A DNA stretch of 64,000 bases, taken from positions 4,219-68,218 of the forward strand of contig DDKB01000009.1 in NCBI GenBank assembly GCA_002339675.1, written 5' to 3'. Below, piece after piece: positions 17,901-26,754 of this stretch (positions are counted from its first letter, which is position 1; each line of letters begins with the position of its first letter). The position numbers were made by a program, and so were the translations under genes. Below the pieces are notes generated by a model. It was not told where the DNA came from. It saw nothing but the letters and a program-made list of their open reading frames with translations, and did not search any database. This DNA comes from Stutzerimonas stutzeri (lineage in GTDB: Bacteria > Pseudomonadota > Gammaproteobacteria > Pseudomonadales > Pseudomonadaceae).

Positions 17901-18457
17901 CTCGCGCCGAGAAGGGGCTGGGCCTCGGCCTGGCGATCGCCGACGGCTTCTGCCAGGTGCTCGACCACCCGCTGTCCGTGCGCTCCTGGCCGGGCAAGGG
18001 CAGCGTGTTCAGTGTCACCGTGCCGATCGCCAGCACCCCGACCAAGCAGGTCAAGCTCAACGGTGAAGCGCAGCAAACCGCGCTGACCGGCATCCAGGTG
18101 CTGTGCGTGGACAACGAGGACAGCATCCTGGTGGGCATGAACAGCTTGCTGTCGCGCTGGGGCTGCCAGGTCTGGACCGCCAGCAACCGCGCCGAATGCG
18201 AAGCCCTGTTGCGCGAGGACGTGCGGCCCCAGCTGGTGCTGGTGGACTATCACCTGGACCATGGCGAAACCGGCGCCGGCCTCATGGCCTGGTTGCGCAC
18301 ACGGCTCGGCGAACCGGTGCCCGGCGTGGTCATCAGCGCTGACGGACGTCCTGAACTGATTGCCGCCATCCATGCCGCGGGGCTGGATTTCCTGACCAAA
18401 CCGGTCAAGCCGGCGGCGCTGCGTGCGCTGGTCAGCCGGCACGTGCCGCTGCATTAA
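14993..18457 (+). CDS. Sodium/solute symporter - PAS - histidine kinase - receiver hybrid sensor
   Basis: 1154 residues. The start at 14993 has TGGAG 5 nt upstream and opens the first TM. Residues about 1-490 form an SSS-family transporter domain of about 13 TM helices, as in CbrA. A linker and PAS_7-type domain (residues about 640-760, INQ-type NITQGISVVDQSLRLVAWN) precede a coiled coil. The HisKA box has His803 (AAVSHDLMQPLNAAR). The ATPase N box (NFLTNAFRYAKG) and G1 box (DRGPGIAEDK) follow. A C-terminal receiver has phospho-acceptor Asp1085 (LVLVDYHLD) and Lys in FLTKPVKP. It probably senses solute flux and signals by phosphorelay; no separate response regulator lies beside it. Confidence 0.92.
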   Translation: MSLSGGLIALVALAYMAVLFAIAFYGDRNQTPMSPRMRAWVYSLSLAVYCTSWTFFGAVGQAAEQLWAFLPIYLGPILLMLLGPQVIQKMIMISKQENITSIADFIAARYGKSQPLAVVVTLICLVGVLPYIALQLKGIVLGVNLLIGNHSEAEAGSGAQDTALIVSMVLALFTVLFGTRNLDVTEHHRGMVLAIAFESLVKLFAFLAVGAFITFGLFDGFGDLFNRAYEAPALSSFWEETVNWPAMMVQTTVALMAIVCLPRQFHVTVVENIEPRDFRLARWVFPLYLVLAAVFVIPIALAGQMLLPVGVSPDSFVISLPLAESHPALALLAFIGGASAATGMVIVASVALSTMVSNDMLLPWLLRRKEAEQPFEVFRHWMLSVRRISIVAILLLAYVSYRLLGPSASLATIGQIAFAALTQLAPAMVGALYWKQANRRGVFAGLTAGALIWVYTLILPLLGWPLEMFPGLQWMYTADLPFNTSALTLGVTLSLVGNATLFFWVSILTQTRVAEHWQASRFIGQEIHPTPGTRRLLAVQVEDLLVLASRFVGAERAELSFQRFARRHGHDYSPRQQADGQWIAHTERLLAGVLGASSTRAVVKAALEGRDMQVDDVVRIVGEASEVLQFNRALLQGAIENITQGISVVDQSLRLVAWNHRYLEMFEYPEGLVYIGRPIADIIRYNAERGLCGPGDPDTHVAKRLYWMRQGRAHTSERTFPNGRVVELIGNPMPGGGFVMSFSDITAYREAERALKDANEGLEQRVSERTLELSELNKALTAAKSTAETANQSKTRFLAAVSHDLMQPLNAARLFSAALSHQHDALPAEARDLVRHLDSSLRSAEDLISDLLDISRLENGRITPDRNPFPLATLLDTLQTEFGMLAVEQGVDFRVHGSRLRVDSDIRLLRRVLQNFLTNAFRYAKGRVVLGVRRQGASLRLEVWDRGPGIAEDKLRVIFEEFKRLDSHQTRAEKGLGLGLAIADGFCQVLDHPLSVRSWPGKGSVFSVTVPIASTPTKQVKLNGEAQQTALTGIQVLCVDNEDSILVGMNSLLSRWGCQVWTASNRAECEALLREDVRPQLVLVDYHLDHGETGAGLMAWLRTRLGEPVPGVVISADGRPELIAAIHAAGLDFLTKPVKPAALRALVSRHVPLH

Positions 18458-18541
18458 TGCCGTCGGGCTTGCCCCTGCGCAAGCCCGGGATCAGGCGCGG
18501 CGGCTAGACTCAAGGCATTCCCTGGCAAACGGCGCGTCCTG

Positions 18542-19786
18542 ATGACCCTCGATATCCTCCTCAACCTCGCCACCGCGCTCGGCGTCGGCCTGCTGATAGG
18601 CACCGAGCGCAGTTGGAGCAGCCGCGACCATGACGACGAGGCCCTCGCCGGGATCCGCACCCTCGGCCTGTGCGGCCTGTTCGGCGGCCTGGCCGCGCTG
18701 AGCGCCGAGCACTTTGGCGCCCTCGCCTGGATCGCCCTGTTCCTCGGGCTGGTGGTACTGGTGGTGGCCGGCTACCGGGTCGAAACCCGCCGGCGCGCCG
18801 ACCATGGCATGACCACCGAGATCGCGATGCTGCTGGCATTTTTGCTGGGCAGCCTGGCCATGACCGAGAGCCGGTTGCTGGCCGCCTCGGTTGCCATCGT
18901 CGTGGCCCTGCTGCTGAGCCTGAAGGCGCGCCTGCACGGGGCACTGAATCGCCTCAGCGAGGCCGAGCTGAGCGGTGCGCTGAAGCTGCTGTTCATTTCG
19001 GTGGTGCTGCTGCCGGCACTGCCCAACGAAGGCTTCGGCCCCTGGCAGGCGTTCAATCCCTACACGACCTGGTGGATGGTGGTGCTGATCGCCGGGATCG
19101 GCTTTGCCGCCTATGTCGCCATCCGTCTGTTCGGCACCCGCCACGGCCTGCTGGCCACCGCGCTGCTGGGCGGCATCGTATCGTCGACGGCAATGACCAT
19201 CACCCTGGCCCGGCTGGATTCGGACAAGCTGCGCACGGCGCTGGCCGCCGGGGTATTGGCGACCTCGGCGCTGATGTTTCCGCGGATCCTGCTGGAAGTC
19301 GGCCTGATCAACCGCACGCTGTTGCCCGCGCTGCTCGCACCGATGCTCGGCGCCTGCCTGATCTACGCCGGCGGGGCGCTGTTCTATTTCCTGCGCGCTG
19401 CACAGCAGCCGGAAAACCCGGCCGATCCACCCCTGAAGAACCCCTTCGAGCTGGGCCCGGCGCTGCGCTTCGCCGGCTTGCTGGTGCTGATCCTGTTCCT
19501 TGTCGAGGGCGGCCGCCGGCTGCTGGGCGACACCGGGGTTTATCTGGTGGCATCACTGTCGGGCCTGACCGACGTCGACGCCATCACCCTGTCGCTGTCC
19601 AACAGCGCCCAGGCCGACCTGAGCGAAGTCGTGGCGGTGCGCGGCATCTTTCTCGCCGCCCTGAGCAACAGCCTGGTCAAGGCCGGGCTGGTGCTGTTCA
19701 TTGGCGGCCGCGCCCTGGCGCTGCTGACGGTGCCGGTGATGCTCGCCGGGCTGCTGGCCGGCCTGGCGGTGCTCTGGTTGTTCTAG
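18542..19786 (+). CDS. MgtC/SapB-DUF4010 membrane protein
   Basis: 414 residues, about 12 hydrophobic segments. The N-terminal 140 residues match the MgtC/SapB domain (GVGLLIGTERSW, GIRTLGLCGLFGGL), and the remainder is DUF4010. Family members are inner-membrane proteins of unsettled function; MgtC proper modulates F1Fo-ATPase and helps in low magnesium. The gene lies 84 bp behind the sensor kinase on the same strand and may be co-transcribed. The C-terminus has a conserved DVDAITLSLS segment. Confidence 0.82.
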   Translation: MTLDILLNLATALGVGLLIGTERSWSSRDHDDEALAGIRTLGLCGLFGGLAALSAEHFGALAWIALFLGLVVLVVAGYRVETRRRADHGMTTEIAMLLAFLLGSLAMTESRLLAASVAIVVALLLSLKARLHGALNRLSEAELSGALKLLFISVVLLPALPNEGFGPWQAFNPYTTWWMVVLIAGIGFAAYVAIRLFGTRHGLLATALLGGIVSSTAMTITLARLDSDKLRTALAAGVLATSALMFPRILLEVGLINRTLLPALLAPMLGACLIYAGGALFYFLRAAQQPENPADPPLKNPFELGPALRFAGLLVLILFLVEGGRRLLGDTGVYLVASLSGLTDVDAITLSLSNSAQADLSEVVAVRGIFLAALSNSLVKAGLVLFIGGRALALLTVPVMLAGLLAGLAVLWLF

Positions 19787-19798
19787 GTCGGCTACCGG

Positions 19799-21292
19799 TC
19801 AGTCGCCCGGCGCAGCCTCAAGCGAAGCGCCGGCGTCGGCAGGGTCGGCGCCGGCGCGCTCCAGCCAGTCGGCCGGAAGGCGCTTGCTGGCGCGGGCGCC
19901 GAGCAGTTTGAGTTGTTCGGCACGGCCGACCAGGTTGCCGCGCCCGTCGGTGAGCTTGTTGCGCGCGCCGACGTAGGCCTTGTCCAGTTGCTGCAGGCGG
20001 CTGCCGATCTCGTCCAGGTCCTGGATAAAAGCCGCGAACTTGTCATACAGCGCCCCGGCCCGCTCGGCGATCTCGCGCGCATTCTGGCTCTGCCGCTCCT
20101 GGCGCCAGAGACTGTCGATCACCCGCAGCGTGGCAAGCAAGGTGGTCGGGCTGACGATCACCACATGTTTGCCGTAGGCCTCCTGAAACAGCCCAGGATC
20201 GCCCTGCAACGCCGCGGCGAAGGCGCCTTCGATCGGCACGAAGAGCAGCACGAAGTCCAGGCTCTGCAGGCCCTCCAGGCGCTGATAGTCCTTCAGCGAG
20301 AGTCCCTTGAGATGATTACGCAGCGACTGGACGTGCTGCTTGAGCGCAGTCTCGCGGCTGGCGTCGTCCTGCGCACAGGTCATGGCCTGATAGGCGGTGA
20401 GGCTGACCTTGGCATCGACCACCACCTGCTTGTCACCGGGCAGCTGGATCAGCACGTCAGGCTGGAAGCGCTCGCCGTCGGCGCTGCGCAGGCTGACCTG
20501 GGTGTGGTACTCGCGGCCCTTTTCCAGCCCGGCGTGCTCGAGTACCCGCTCCAGGATCAATTCGCCCCAGTTGCCCTGGGTCTTCTGGCCCTGCAAGGCG
20601 CGGGTCAGGTTGGTGGCCTCGTCGCCGAGGCGCTGGTTGAGCTGCTGCAGCCGCTCGAGCTCCCTGGCCAGCGAGAACCGCTCGCGCGCCTCATGCTGGT
20701 AGCTCTCCTCGACACGCTTTTCGAAGGACTGGATGCGTTCCTTCAACGGGTCGAGCAGCTGGCCGAGGCGCTCATGGCTGGTCTCGGCAAAACGCTGTTC
20801 GCGCTCCTCGAAGATCTTCCCGGCCAGTTCGGCGAACTGCGCACGCAACTCGTCACGGGCTCGCTGGAGGTCCTCCAGGCGCTGCTCGTGGGTTTTCTGC
20901 TGTTCATTGAGTTCGGCGCTGATCGCGGCATGAGCGGCGCTCAACGTGCGCAACTCGGCTTGCTGGGCGTCGCGTTCGGCCTGGAGGTCGTCGAGGGTGT
21001 CGCGGGTTTCCAGGCGCTGCGCCTGCAACCACTCGGTCTCGCGCCGCAGCACCGCCGCCTCGGCTTGCAGCGCGGCGCGCGAGGCCTGCAGCTCGGCATG
21101 ATCCTGGCGGCTGGTTTCCAGCTGAGCCGTGAGGCCTTCCTGCGCCATCAGCGCCTGGCTGAGGCGTTCATCGAGCAACGACAGCTCCGCCTCGCGGCGG
21201 CTCAGGCGACGCTGCAACAGCGTCGCTACCGCTACCAGCAACAGGCAGAGGGCACCGAGCCCGGCAGATAGAAGGAAGGGATCGAGGGGCAT
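19799..21292 (-). CDS. rmuC: RmuC, DNA recombination protein
   Basis: 497 residues. ATG at 21292 is chosen because CGGAG lies six bases upstream; an in-frame TTG two codons earlier would overlap that site. An N-terminal TM (residues 7-28) anchors the protein. Residues about 30-230 are a long coiled coil. The RmuC catalytic-like core (GNWGELILERVLEHAGLEKG and VVDAKVSL, restriction-endonuclease-like fold) spans about 245-450. RmuC limits recombination between short inverted repeats in E. coli. It is convergent with the DUF4010 gene. Confidence 0.92.
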   Translation of the reverse strand: MPLDPFLLSAGLGALCLLLVAVATLLQRRLSRREAELSLLDERLSQALMAQEGLTAQLETSRQDHAELQASRAALQAEAAVLRRETEWLQAQRLETRDTLDDLQAERDAQQAELRTLSAAHAAISAELNEQQKTHEQRLEDLQRARDELRAQFAELAGKIFEEREQRFAETSHERLGQLLDPLKERIQSFEKRVEESYQHEARERFSLARELERLQQLNQRLGDEATNLTRALQGQKTQGNWGELILERVLEHAGLEKGREYHTQVSLRSADGERFQPDVLIQLPGDKQVVVDAKVSLTAYQAMTCAQDDASRETALKQHVQSLRNHLKGLSLKDYQRLEGLQSLDFVLLFVPIEGAFAAALQGDPGLFQEAYGKHVVIVSPTTLLATLRVIDSLWRQERQSQNAREIAERAGALYDKFAAFIQDLDEIGSRLQQLDKAYVGARNKLTDGRGNLVGRAEQLKLLGARASKRLPADWLERAGADPADAGASLEAAPGD

Positions 21293-21343
21293 GGGCAACT
21301 CCGGCTGAATTGCCGCGCAGTATAGCCAGCGTGCCCCTGGGGG

Positions 21344-21820
21344 TCAGTCCAGGCTGCCGACCGAGCGCGAGAGCGGCAGATGCTGCAGCATCCGCGAGGC
21401 TTCAGCCGAACCCTGCGACGCAGCCTGCTCCAGCCAGTGGCGGGCCTTGGACAGTTCGCGGTACTGCCCGTGGCAGTAGAGCTGGCCGAGTTCCAGCTGC
21501 GCCTGGCGGTCGCCGGCACGGGCGGCCTGGCGCAACAGTTCCAGGCCGATGCGGCGGTCGCGCTGGCTGTCGCAGTCATGGCAGAGCAACCGTCCCAGGC
21601 GACTCTGCGCTTCGACCACGCCTTCCAGCGCCGGCTGCTTGAGCATCCGGCCGGCGATACGTTTGACGCTCTTGGTCTGTCCTAGACGCTGGCTGTCCAG
21701 CAGCCACAACGCCATGCGCAGCGGCAGGCGTGGAGAAGATGTCGTGCTGTCGACCGGGGTCGAAGCAAAGGGGCGCGTTCTCATGGTCACCGAAGGCTTC
21801 GGGGGGACAAGGGCGCGCAC
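21344..21820 (-). CDS. Sel1-repeat protein
   Basis: 158 residues from a GTG at 21820 that has AAAGGAG four bases upstream; an ATG at 21784 (146 residues) is the alternative and lacks a clear ribosome binding site. Residues about 75-150 contain Sel1-like alpha-helical repeats (AQSRLGRLLCHD, AQLELGQLYCHG, WLEQAASQGSAEA). Such repeats mediate protein-protein contacts. No signal peptide is evident. It lies just downstream of rmuC's promoter region on the same strand. Specific role unknown. Confidence 0.72.
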   Translation of the reverse strand: MRALVPPKPSVTMRTRPFASTPVDSTTSSPRLPLRMALWLLDSQRLGQTKSVKRIAGRMLKQPALEGVVEAQSRLGRLLCHDCDSQRDRRIGLELLRQAARAGDRQAQLELGQLYCHGQYRELSKARHWLEQAASQGSAEASRMLQHLPLSRSVGSLD

Positions 21821-22274
21821 TCTACTCCTTTTTTCACAGAGTTAAAGTCTTGCAAAACCGCGCGAAACGCGATCCGCATCACAGGATTTTTTAATCCACA
21901 GAAGCTGTGGATAACTCGGTGGACAAAGGGCTGACAACTGCCCCGAACGCCTATGGTTAGTGGGCTTCAGTCAAACTGGCGGTTTTTTCGCCATTTGAAA
22001 AACTCGTTATTTTTCAATGAGTTATTATCGATCTATGACCATCCGGGGTTTGCGACACTTTGTCATAAGCGCTTGACAAGGCAGCCCGACGAATGTGCAC
22101 AAGTCTGGGGCGCAGTGCGTGCAGAGCTCGGTTAAGCCCGCCGGAGCCCCGATTTATCGGGCCTCGCGGGAACCTTTCGCACGACGACCGGTCCCCAAAA
22201 CGCATCACCCATTCCGGTTTGGTCAGGAGGCTGTCGCGGCTTATGCTGGTGGGCCCGACCACACGGATCCGAGC
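21821..22274. other. AT-richer divergent region with DnaA-box inverted repeat
   Basis: 454 bp between divergent genes, noticeably richer in A/T than its neighbours. It contains a perfect inverted repeat ATCCACAG-AAG-CTGTGGAT (21894-21912); its right half is inside TGTGGATAA (21906-21914), the reverse complement of the DnaA-box consensus TTATCCACA. Two small hairpins with T-rich loops follow (about 21978-22025). TTGACA occurs at 22073 but without a good -10. No gene seen. Confidence 0.45.
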
Positions 22275-24851
22275 ATGACGCGGCTGCGGCGTACCCTGCT
22301 GTATACGGCGCTTGGCGTGCTCCTGGTGCTGTTGCTGAGCGCCGTCTGGGGGGCGATGCGCTGGGAACAATTCAAGCGCGAAGCGGGCATCGTCTCGCTC
22401 GATGTTGATGGCCTGCGCGTCTCGACCAACGGCATAGCCCTGCGACAATTTGTCCTGACCCAGGCGTCCCCCTCCGGCGGCCAGCTGGTGCTCGCCCTCG
22501 ACCACTTGCAACTGCAATTCGCCCGCGGCTGGTTGCCGCTGCCGCTCCAGGCGCTGCACGTCGCGCGCCTCGAGCTCGCCTGGCGCCCGGCCAGCACCGC
22601 AACCGCCGGCCCTGATCAGGCGACATCGCTGCCCGATCGGCAGCAACTACAGCGCTGGGCCGCCTGGATTCCGCGCCAGGGACGCATCGACGAGCTGACG
22701 ATCAGCCTGCCGTGCGTGCGCGGCATCTGCCGCGAAACCGGCTCGCTGCGTTGGCAGCATGGCGGCGAAGCCCTGCTTCCGGCCACGCTGGACCTTGGCC
22801 TGCGACACGGCCCGCATCGTGTGGAACTGAGCGCAGCGGCACGTCAGCAGGCCGCGGACACGCTCCTCGATCTTCAGGTGCGACTCGATGACACGCCCCG
22901 CCTCAACATGCAGAACCAGTTCGCGCCGGCGCCTGACCTGACGCATTGGCGCGGATCGCTGAGCATGAGCGAATTGCCTGAGGCGCCCTGGCTGCTGGAG
23001 TGGCTGGGTAACTGGGTGGCCGATACCCCGGCCGAGTTGCCCGAGCTGCCCGGGCAGGTGCACATTGGCGCCGGCTGGGCGGTCACGCTCGACCGCGACA
23101 CTCCGCTCGCAAGCACCCTTGTACAGGCCGGCGAGGTGCGCATTTCGGCAAACCTGCCCGCGCCCTGGCCGGTCATCGGCCTCGGCCAGCTGCAGGGTCA
23201 GCTGGAGCTGGGCGCACAAGCCGCTGACGGGCAGTGGATCGCCACCGACCTGGCTGCGGACCTGAGCCTGCGCCCCGGGGCCGAGCGGGTTGCGGCGTTG
23301 CCCGCCGCGCTGCGACCGAGTGCCGTGCGCCTGGTCATCACACCCGAGGCAGCACCGGATGACCGCACGGCGCTGCCGCTGAAGCTGCAGCTTGCCGCCA
23401 GCGGGCCGTCGCCGCTGAGCCTGTCCGGTCAGGTTTTGCTCCAGACCCAGCCGCCCTACGCCGTGACCATCAACGAAGCCCGGCTGAATCTGCGCAGCCC
23501 GGCGTTCACGGCCGCTTCCTTCAAGCTGACAGACGTCGGCGCCGACCTGCGCCTGGCCGGAACGCTTTCACAGCAGGCCGCGAGCCTTCGCCTCGACAAG
23601 GGCTCGCGACTCTCAGCCCGGCAGCTGACTGCCGAGGATGGGTTGAACGCCAGCCAGCTGCTGGCCGAGCTGGCCGGGACGACGGTCGAACTGGCCCTCG
23701 CCGAAGGCCGCCTCGAACGCCTGGCCGTCAAGGGTCACCCCGACCTGACGGTCGGCAACCTGAAACACCCCCTGCTGCGCCCGCAGGGCTGGCGCTGGAA
23801 CGGCAACCTGACAGCCGATGCGACGCAGCTCGCGCTCGATGGCCCGCTGGACAATGCGGGCGGGCTCAGCCTGCCCCTGGCCCTGCGCTACACCCTCGCC
23901 GATGGCGCGGCCCGGCTGGATGCACGCCTCCCCGAGCTGTTCCTGCGCGCCGGCAATCCCCTGGCCGCCACCCTCGCCGACTGGCCTACCCTGCTGGAGC
24001 TGAACAACGGCCGGCTGCAGGGCCAGGCGCACCTAAAGGCGCCAGCTACAGGAGCTTTCAGCGCAACCGCCTCGCTCAGTGCTAGCGGCATTGGTGGCAT
24101 CTACGACCGCACCGAATTCGGCGGGCTGGATGCCGGCCTGTCGCTCAGGTTGCAGGGCGACCAGCTGCAACTCGAGCTGAGCGAACTGAGCGTGCGCGAG
24201 GTCAACCCCGGCCTCAGCTTTGGCCCGCTGCGCTTCGCCGGTCGCTTCGCCGCGCCGCTAGGCAACCTGGCGCAGGGCCGACTGAGCTGGGAGACGGCCG
24301 AGGCACGCCTGCTGGGTGGCCGGCTCTGGCTGGACCCCGGTAGCGCAGACCTGGCCGCGCCCTCGCAACAGCTGAACGCGCACCTGCAGGGTCTGCAATT
24401 GCCTCTACTGCTTGAGGCCTACCCCACCGAAGGGCTGTCCGGCACCGGGGTGATCGATGGAGAGCTGCAGCTGCAGCGCAGCGCGGCCGGGATCAGTGTC
24501 GAGCAGGGGTCGCTGAAGGCACGCGAACCCGGGGGCGCCCTGCAGTTCCGCTCGCCAAAAATCCAGGCACTCGGCCAGTCCAACCCGGCGATGCGCCTGG
24601 TGACCGAGGCGCTCGACGACTTTCACTACGATCTGCTGGCCAGCGACGTGCATTACGCGGCAGACGGCAAGCTGGACCTCGGCCTGCGGTTGCAGGGCCG
24701 CAATCCTGCGCTGGAAGGCGGCCGGCCGATCAACTTCTCGATCAATCTTGAGGAAGATATCCCCGCACTGCTGACCAGCCTGCAACTGTCCGACCGGGTC
24801 AGCGAGACCATTCAGCGCCGGGTGCAGGAACAGCTGCGCAAGGACCGATGA
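22275..24851 (+). CDS. ydbH: YdbH-like AsmA-family intermembrane lipid transport protein
   Basis: 858 residues. ATG at 22275 opens an N-terminal TM (LLYTALGVLLVLLLSAVWG), followed by a very long beta-rich periplasmic region typical of YdbH (DUF3971/dicarboxylate-transport-like C-terminal domain; INFSINLEEDIPALLTSLQL near the end). YdbH spans the periplasm as a groove and, with YnbE in the outer membrane, moves phospholipids, redundantly with TamB and YhdP in E. coli. The following ynbE and ydbL genes confirm the identity. The long open frame before 22275 has no signal or ribosome site and is not used. Confidence 0.86.
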   Translation: MTRLRRTLLYTALGVLLVLLLSAVWGAMRWEQFKREAGIVSLDVDGLRVSTNGIALRQFVLTQASPSGGQLVLALDHLQLQFARGWLPLPLQALHVARLELAWRPASTATAGPDQATSLPDRQQLQRWAAWIPRQGRIDELTISLPCVRGICRETGSLRWQHGGEALLPATLDLGLRHGPHRVELSAAARQQAADTLLDLQVRLDDTPRLNMQNQFAPAPDLTHWRGSLSMSELPEAPWLLEWLGNWVADTPAELPELPGQVHIGAGWAVTLDRDTPLASTLVQAGEVRISANLPAPWPVIGLGQLQGQLELGAQAADGQWIATDLAADLSLRPGAERVAALPAALRPSAVRLVITPEAAPDDRTALPLKLQLAASGPSPLSLSGQVLLQTQPPYAVTINEARLNLRSPAFTAASFKLTDVGADLRLAGTLSQQAASLRLDKGSRLSARQLTAEDGLNASQLLAELAGTTVELALAEGRLERLAVKGHPDLTVGNLKHPLLRPQGWRWNGNLTADATQLALDGPLDNAGGLSLPLALRYTLADGAARLDARLPELFLRAGNPLAATLADWPTLLELNNGRLQGQAHLKAPATGAFSATASLSASGIGGIYDRTEFGGLDAGLSLRLQGDQLQLELSELSVREVNPGLSFGPLRFAGRFAAPLGNLAQGRLSWETAEARLLGGRLWLDPGSADLAAPSQQLNAHLQGLQLPLLLEAYPTEGLSGTGVIDGELQLQRSAAGISVEQGSLKAREPGGALQFRSPKIQALGQSNPAMRLVTEALDDFHYDLLASDVHYAADGKLDLGLRLQGRNPALEGGRPINFSINLEEDIPALLTSLQLSDRVSETIQRRVQEQLRKDR

Positions 24852-24936
24852 GATGTCTGCCCCACGCGAAGCCGTGCTGGTTTTTTCAGGCCCGCTTAAG
24901 GCACTGTAAGTGCCGACCCCGAACAGGAGACCTGCC

Positions 24937-25134
24937 ATGCGGTTGCGTCAACCCATTAGCCTGCTGGCCCTGGCCTTGGCCATGCTCGCCAGTGCCTGCA
25001 CGCCACGCGTGGAGCTGGCCGTGCCCAACGAGCCGATCAACATCAACCTCAACGTCAAGATCGAGCATGAGATCTACATCAAGGTCGACAAGCAGCTCGA
25101 TTCGATCATCAACGAAGACAGTGGTCTGTTCTGA
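24937..25134 (+). CDS. ynbE: YnbE family outer-membrane lipoprotein
   Basis: 65 residues with an ACAGGAG ribosome site. The signal ends at lipobox LASAC (Cys21). The mature part (ELAVPNEPININLNVKIEHE) matches YnbE, which multimerises by beta-strand stacking and meets the YdbH C-terminus at the outer membrane. It lies 85 bp behind ydbH and 8 bp before ydbL. Confidence 0.88.
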   Translation: MRLRQPISLLALALAMLASACTPRVELAVPNEPININLNVKIEHEIYIKVDKQLDSIINEDSGLF

Positions 25135-25142
25135 GGACGCCC

Positions 25143-25487
25143 ATGAAACGCTACCTGAAACTCGGCACCGTGCTGATGGCGCTGAGCCTGGCCCTGCCAG
25201 CCGCCGCCATGTCCCTCAACGAAGCCATGTCCGCACTTGGCCAGGCCAAAGCCAGCGGCCAGCTGGGCGAAAAACCTGACGGCTACCTGGGCGTGGTCCA
25301 GGGCGGAGGCGAAGCGCAAGAGATTGCCAGCCAGATCAACCAGGCCCGCCGCGCCGAATACCATCGCCTGGCGCAGAAGAACGGCATCAGCGTCAGCGAC
25401 GTCGAAGCTATCGCCGGCAAGAAAGCACTCGAAAAGACGCCGCCCGGCCAGATCATCCAGCTCAACGGCAGCTGGGTGAAGAAGTAA
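25143..25487 (+). CDS. ydbL: YdbL family periplasmic protein (DUF1318)
   Basis: 114 residues with a Sec signal peptide (cleavage near AAAMS, about residue 22). The DUF1318 core (AMSALGQAKASGQLGEKPDGYLG, then NQARRAEYHRLA) is clear. YdbL is thought to assist or restrain the YdbH-YnbE bridge. GAGGACGCCC precedes the ATG. It is the last gene of the ydbH-ynbE-ydbL operon. Confidence 0.88.
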   Translation: MKRYLKLGTVLMALSLALPAAAMSLNEAMSALGQAKASGQLGEKPDGYLGVVQGGGEAQEIASQINQARRAEYHRLAQKNGISVSDVEAIAGKKALEKTPPGQIIQLNGSWVKK

Positions 25488-25492
25488 CCCCG

Positions 25493-25523
25493 ACCGCAGG
25501 AACGGCGCTGCCGTTCCTGCGGT
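25493..25523. terminator. Hairpin between convergent ydbL and cytochrome genes
   Basis: A perfect 14-bp stem starting ACCGCAGGAACGGC with a 3-nt loop lies between two convergent stop codons. No long T-run follows on either strand, so termination is inferred from position. Confidence 0.6.
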
Positions 25524-25527
25524 TCAC

Positions 25528-26754
25528 TCAAGGCTTCATCTCCTCCCGCACAGCTTTCACTTCTTCCGCTGAAACCGGCTCGGCTGCATTGCCCCAGCTG
25601 TTACGGACAAAGGTCAGCACGTCCGCGATGTATTCATCCGACATGGCCCAGGCGAACGACGGCATCGCCGGCGCGGTGGGCGCTGCGTCTGTGCCCACCG
25701 CCCGACTGCCGGCCAGCACGACGCGAATCAGCGAGGTGGCATCGCGGCTGTTGACCAGCGGTGCGCCAGCGAGCTTCGGAAATAAATGCGTGATGCCCTC
25801 GCCGTCCGGCGTATGGCAGGCCGAGCACTGGTCCTCGTAGATAAGCGCACCGGTGCGCAGACGCTCATCGTTTTCGGCCAGCGGGTCGGGCGGCGCCTGC
25901 TCTGGGTCGCCGAGGCTTTTCAGGTAGACGGCCACAGCCGCGAGGTCAGCATCTTTCCAGTGCTGAGTAGAGTGCTCGACTGCCTCGGCCATGGGCCCAG
26001 AGGCCATGTCGAAGCGGTTGGCACCGGTCTTCAGGTAGCGAACGATCTCGGCCTCGCTCCAGCGGCCCAGGCCCGTGTGCGCGTTGCCGGTAATATCCGG
26101 CGCCATCCAGCCTTGCAAGTCGCTGCCGGTCAGAAACTCGCCATCCTTGTCGCCGCCGATCAGGTTCTTCGGCGAATGGCAGCTGCCACAGTGGCCGAGC
26201 CCCTGCACCAGATAAGCACCGCGGTTCCACTGCTCCGATTGCTCAGGGTCGGGCTGGTACACCCCTTCGTCGAAGGCCAGCCAGTTCCAGGCAATCAGGC
26301 TGGTGCGGATGTTGAACGGGAACGGCAGTTGATTGGTGTCGACGGCGTGATGCACCGGCTCGATCGAGTTGAGGTAGGCAAATAGCGCCCGGTTATCCTC
26401 ACGGGTGACCTTGGTGTACGCGGTGTAGGGCATCGCGGCATACAGCCGCTTGCCGCCGCGTGCGTGACCGCGCGACATGGTGTCCTGGAAGTCCTCGAAG
26501 GACCAGCGGCCGATACCGGTATCGGCGTCAGGCGTGATATTGGCGCCGAGTACAGGACCGAACGGGGTATCGATGCGCACGCCACCGGCAAACGGCGCCT
26601 CACCCGGCAGCGTATGGCAGGCGGTGCAGTCGCCGAGTTCGGCCAGATAGCGACCGCGTGCGACCAGGTCGTACGAATCGCTGCCGTCGCCGGCATGAGC
26701 CAGCCCGGCGGCGGCGCCGAGCGCACCGGCGAAGATCGAGAGATAAGTCTTCAT
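25528..26754 (-). CDS. Triheme cytochrome c subunit of membrane dehydrogenase
   Basis: 408 residues with a Sec signal peptide (ends ...GLAHA, about residue 21). Three heme c sites are seen: CTACH (43-47), CGSCH (189-193) and CSACH (310-314), spaced as in AdhB/gluconate-dehydrogenase cytochromes. It accepts electrons from the flavoprotein subunit in the periplasm and passes them to ubiquinone or the oxidase chain. A C-terminal TM as in some homologues is not evident. Its ATG overlaps the GMC gene's stop by 4 bp, so it is the last gene of the three-gene operon. Confidence 0.9.
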   Translation of the reverse strand: MKTYLSIFAGALGAAAGLAHAGDGSDSYDLVARGRYLAELGDCTACHTLPGEAPFAGGVRIDTPFGPVLGANITPDADTGIGRWSFEDFQDTMSRGHARGGKRLYAAMPYTAYTKVTREDNRALFAYLNSIEPVHHAVDTNQLPFPFNIRTSLIAWNWLAFDEGVYQPDPEQSEQWNRGAYLVQGLGHCGSCHSPKNLIGGDKDGEFLTGSDLQGWMAPDITGNAHTGLGRWSEAEIVRYLKTGANRFDMASGPMAEAVEHSTQHWKDADLAAVAVYLKSLGDPEQAPPDPLAENDERLRTGALIYEDQCSACHTPDGEGITHLFPKLAGAPLVNSRDATSLIRVVLAGSRAVGTDAAPTAPAMPSFAWAMSDEYIADVLTFVRNSWGNAAEPVSAEEVKAVREEMKP

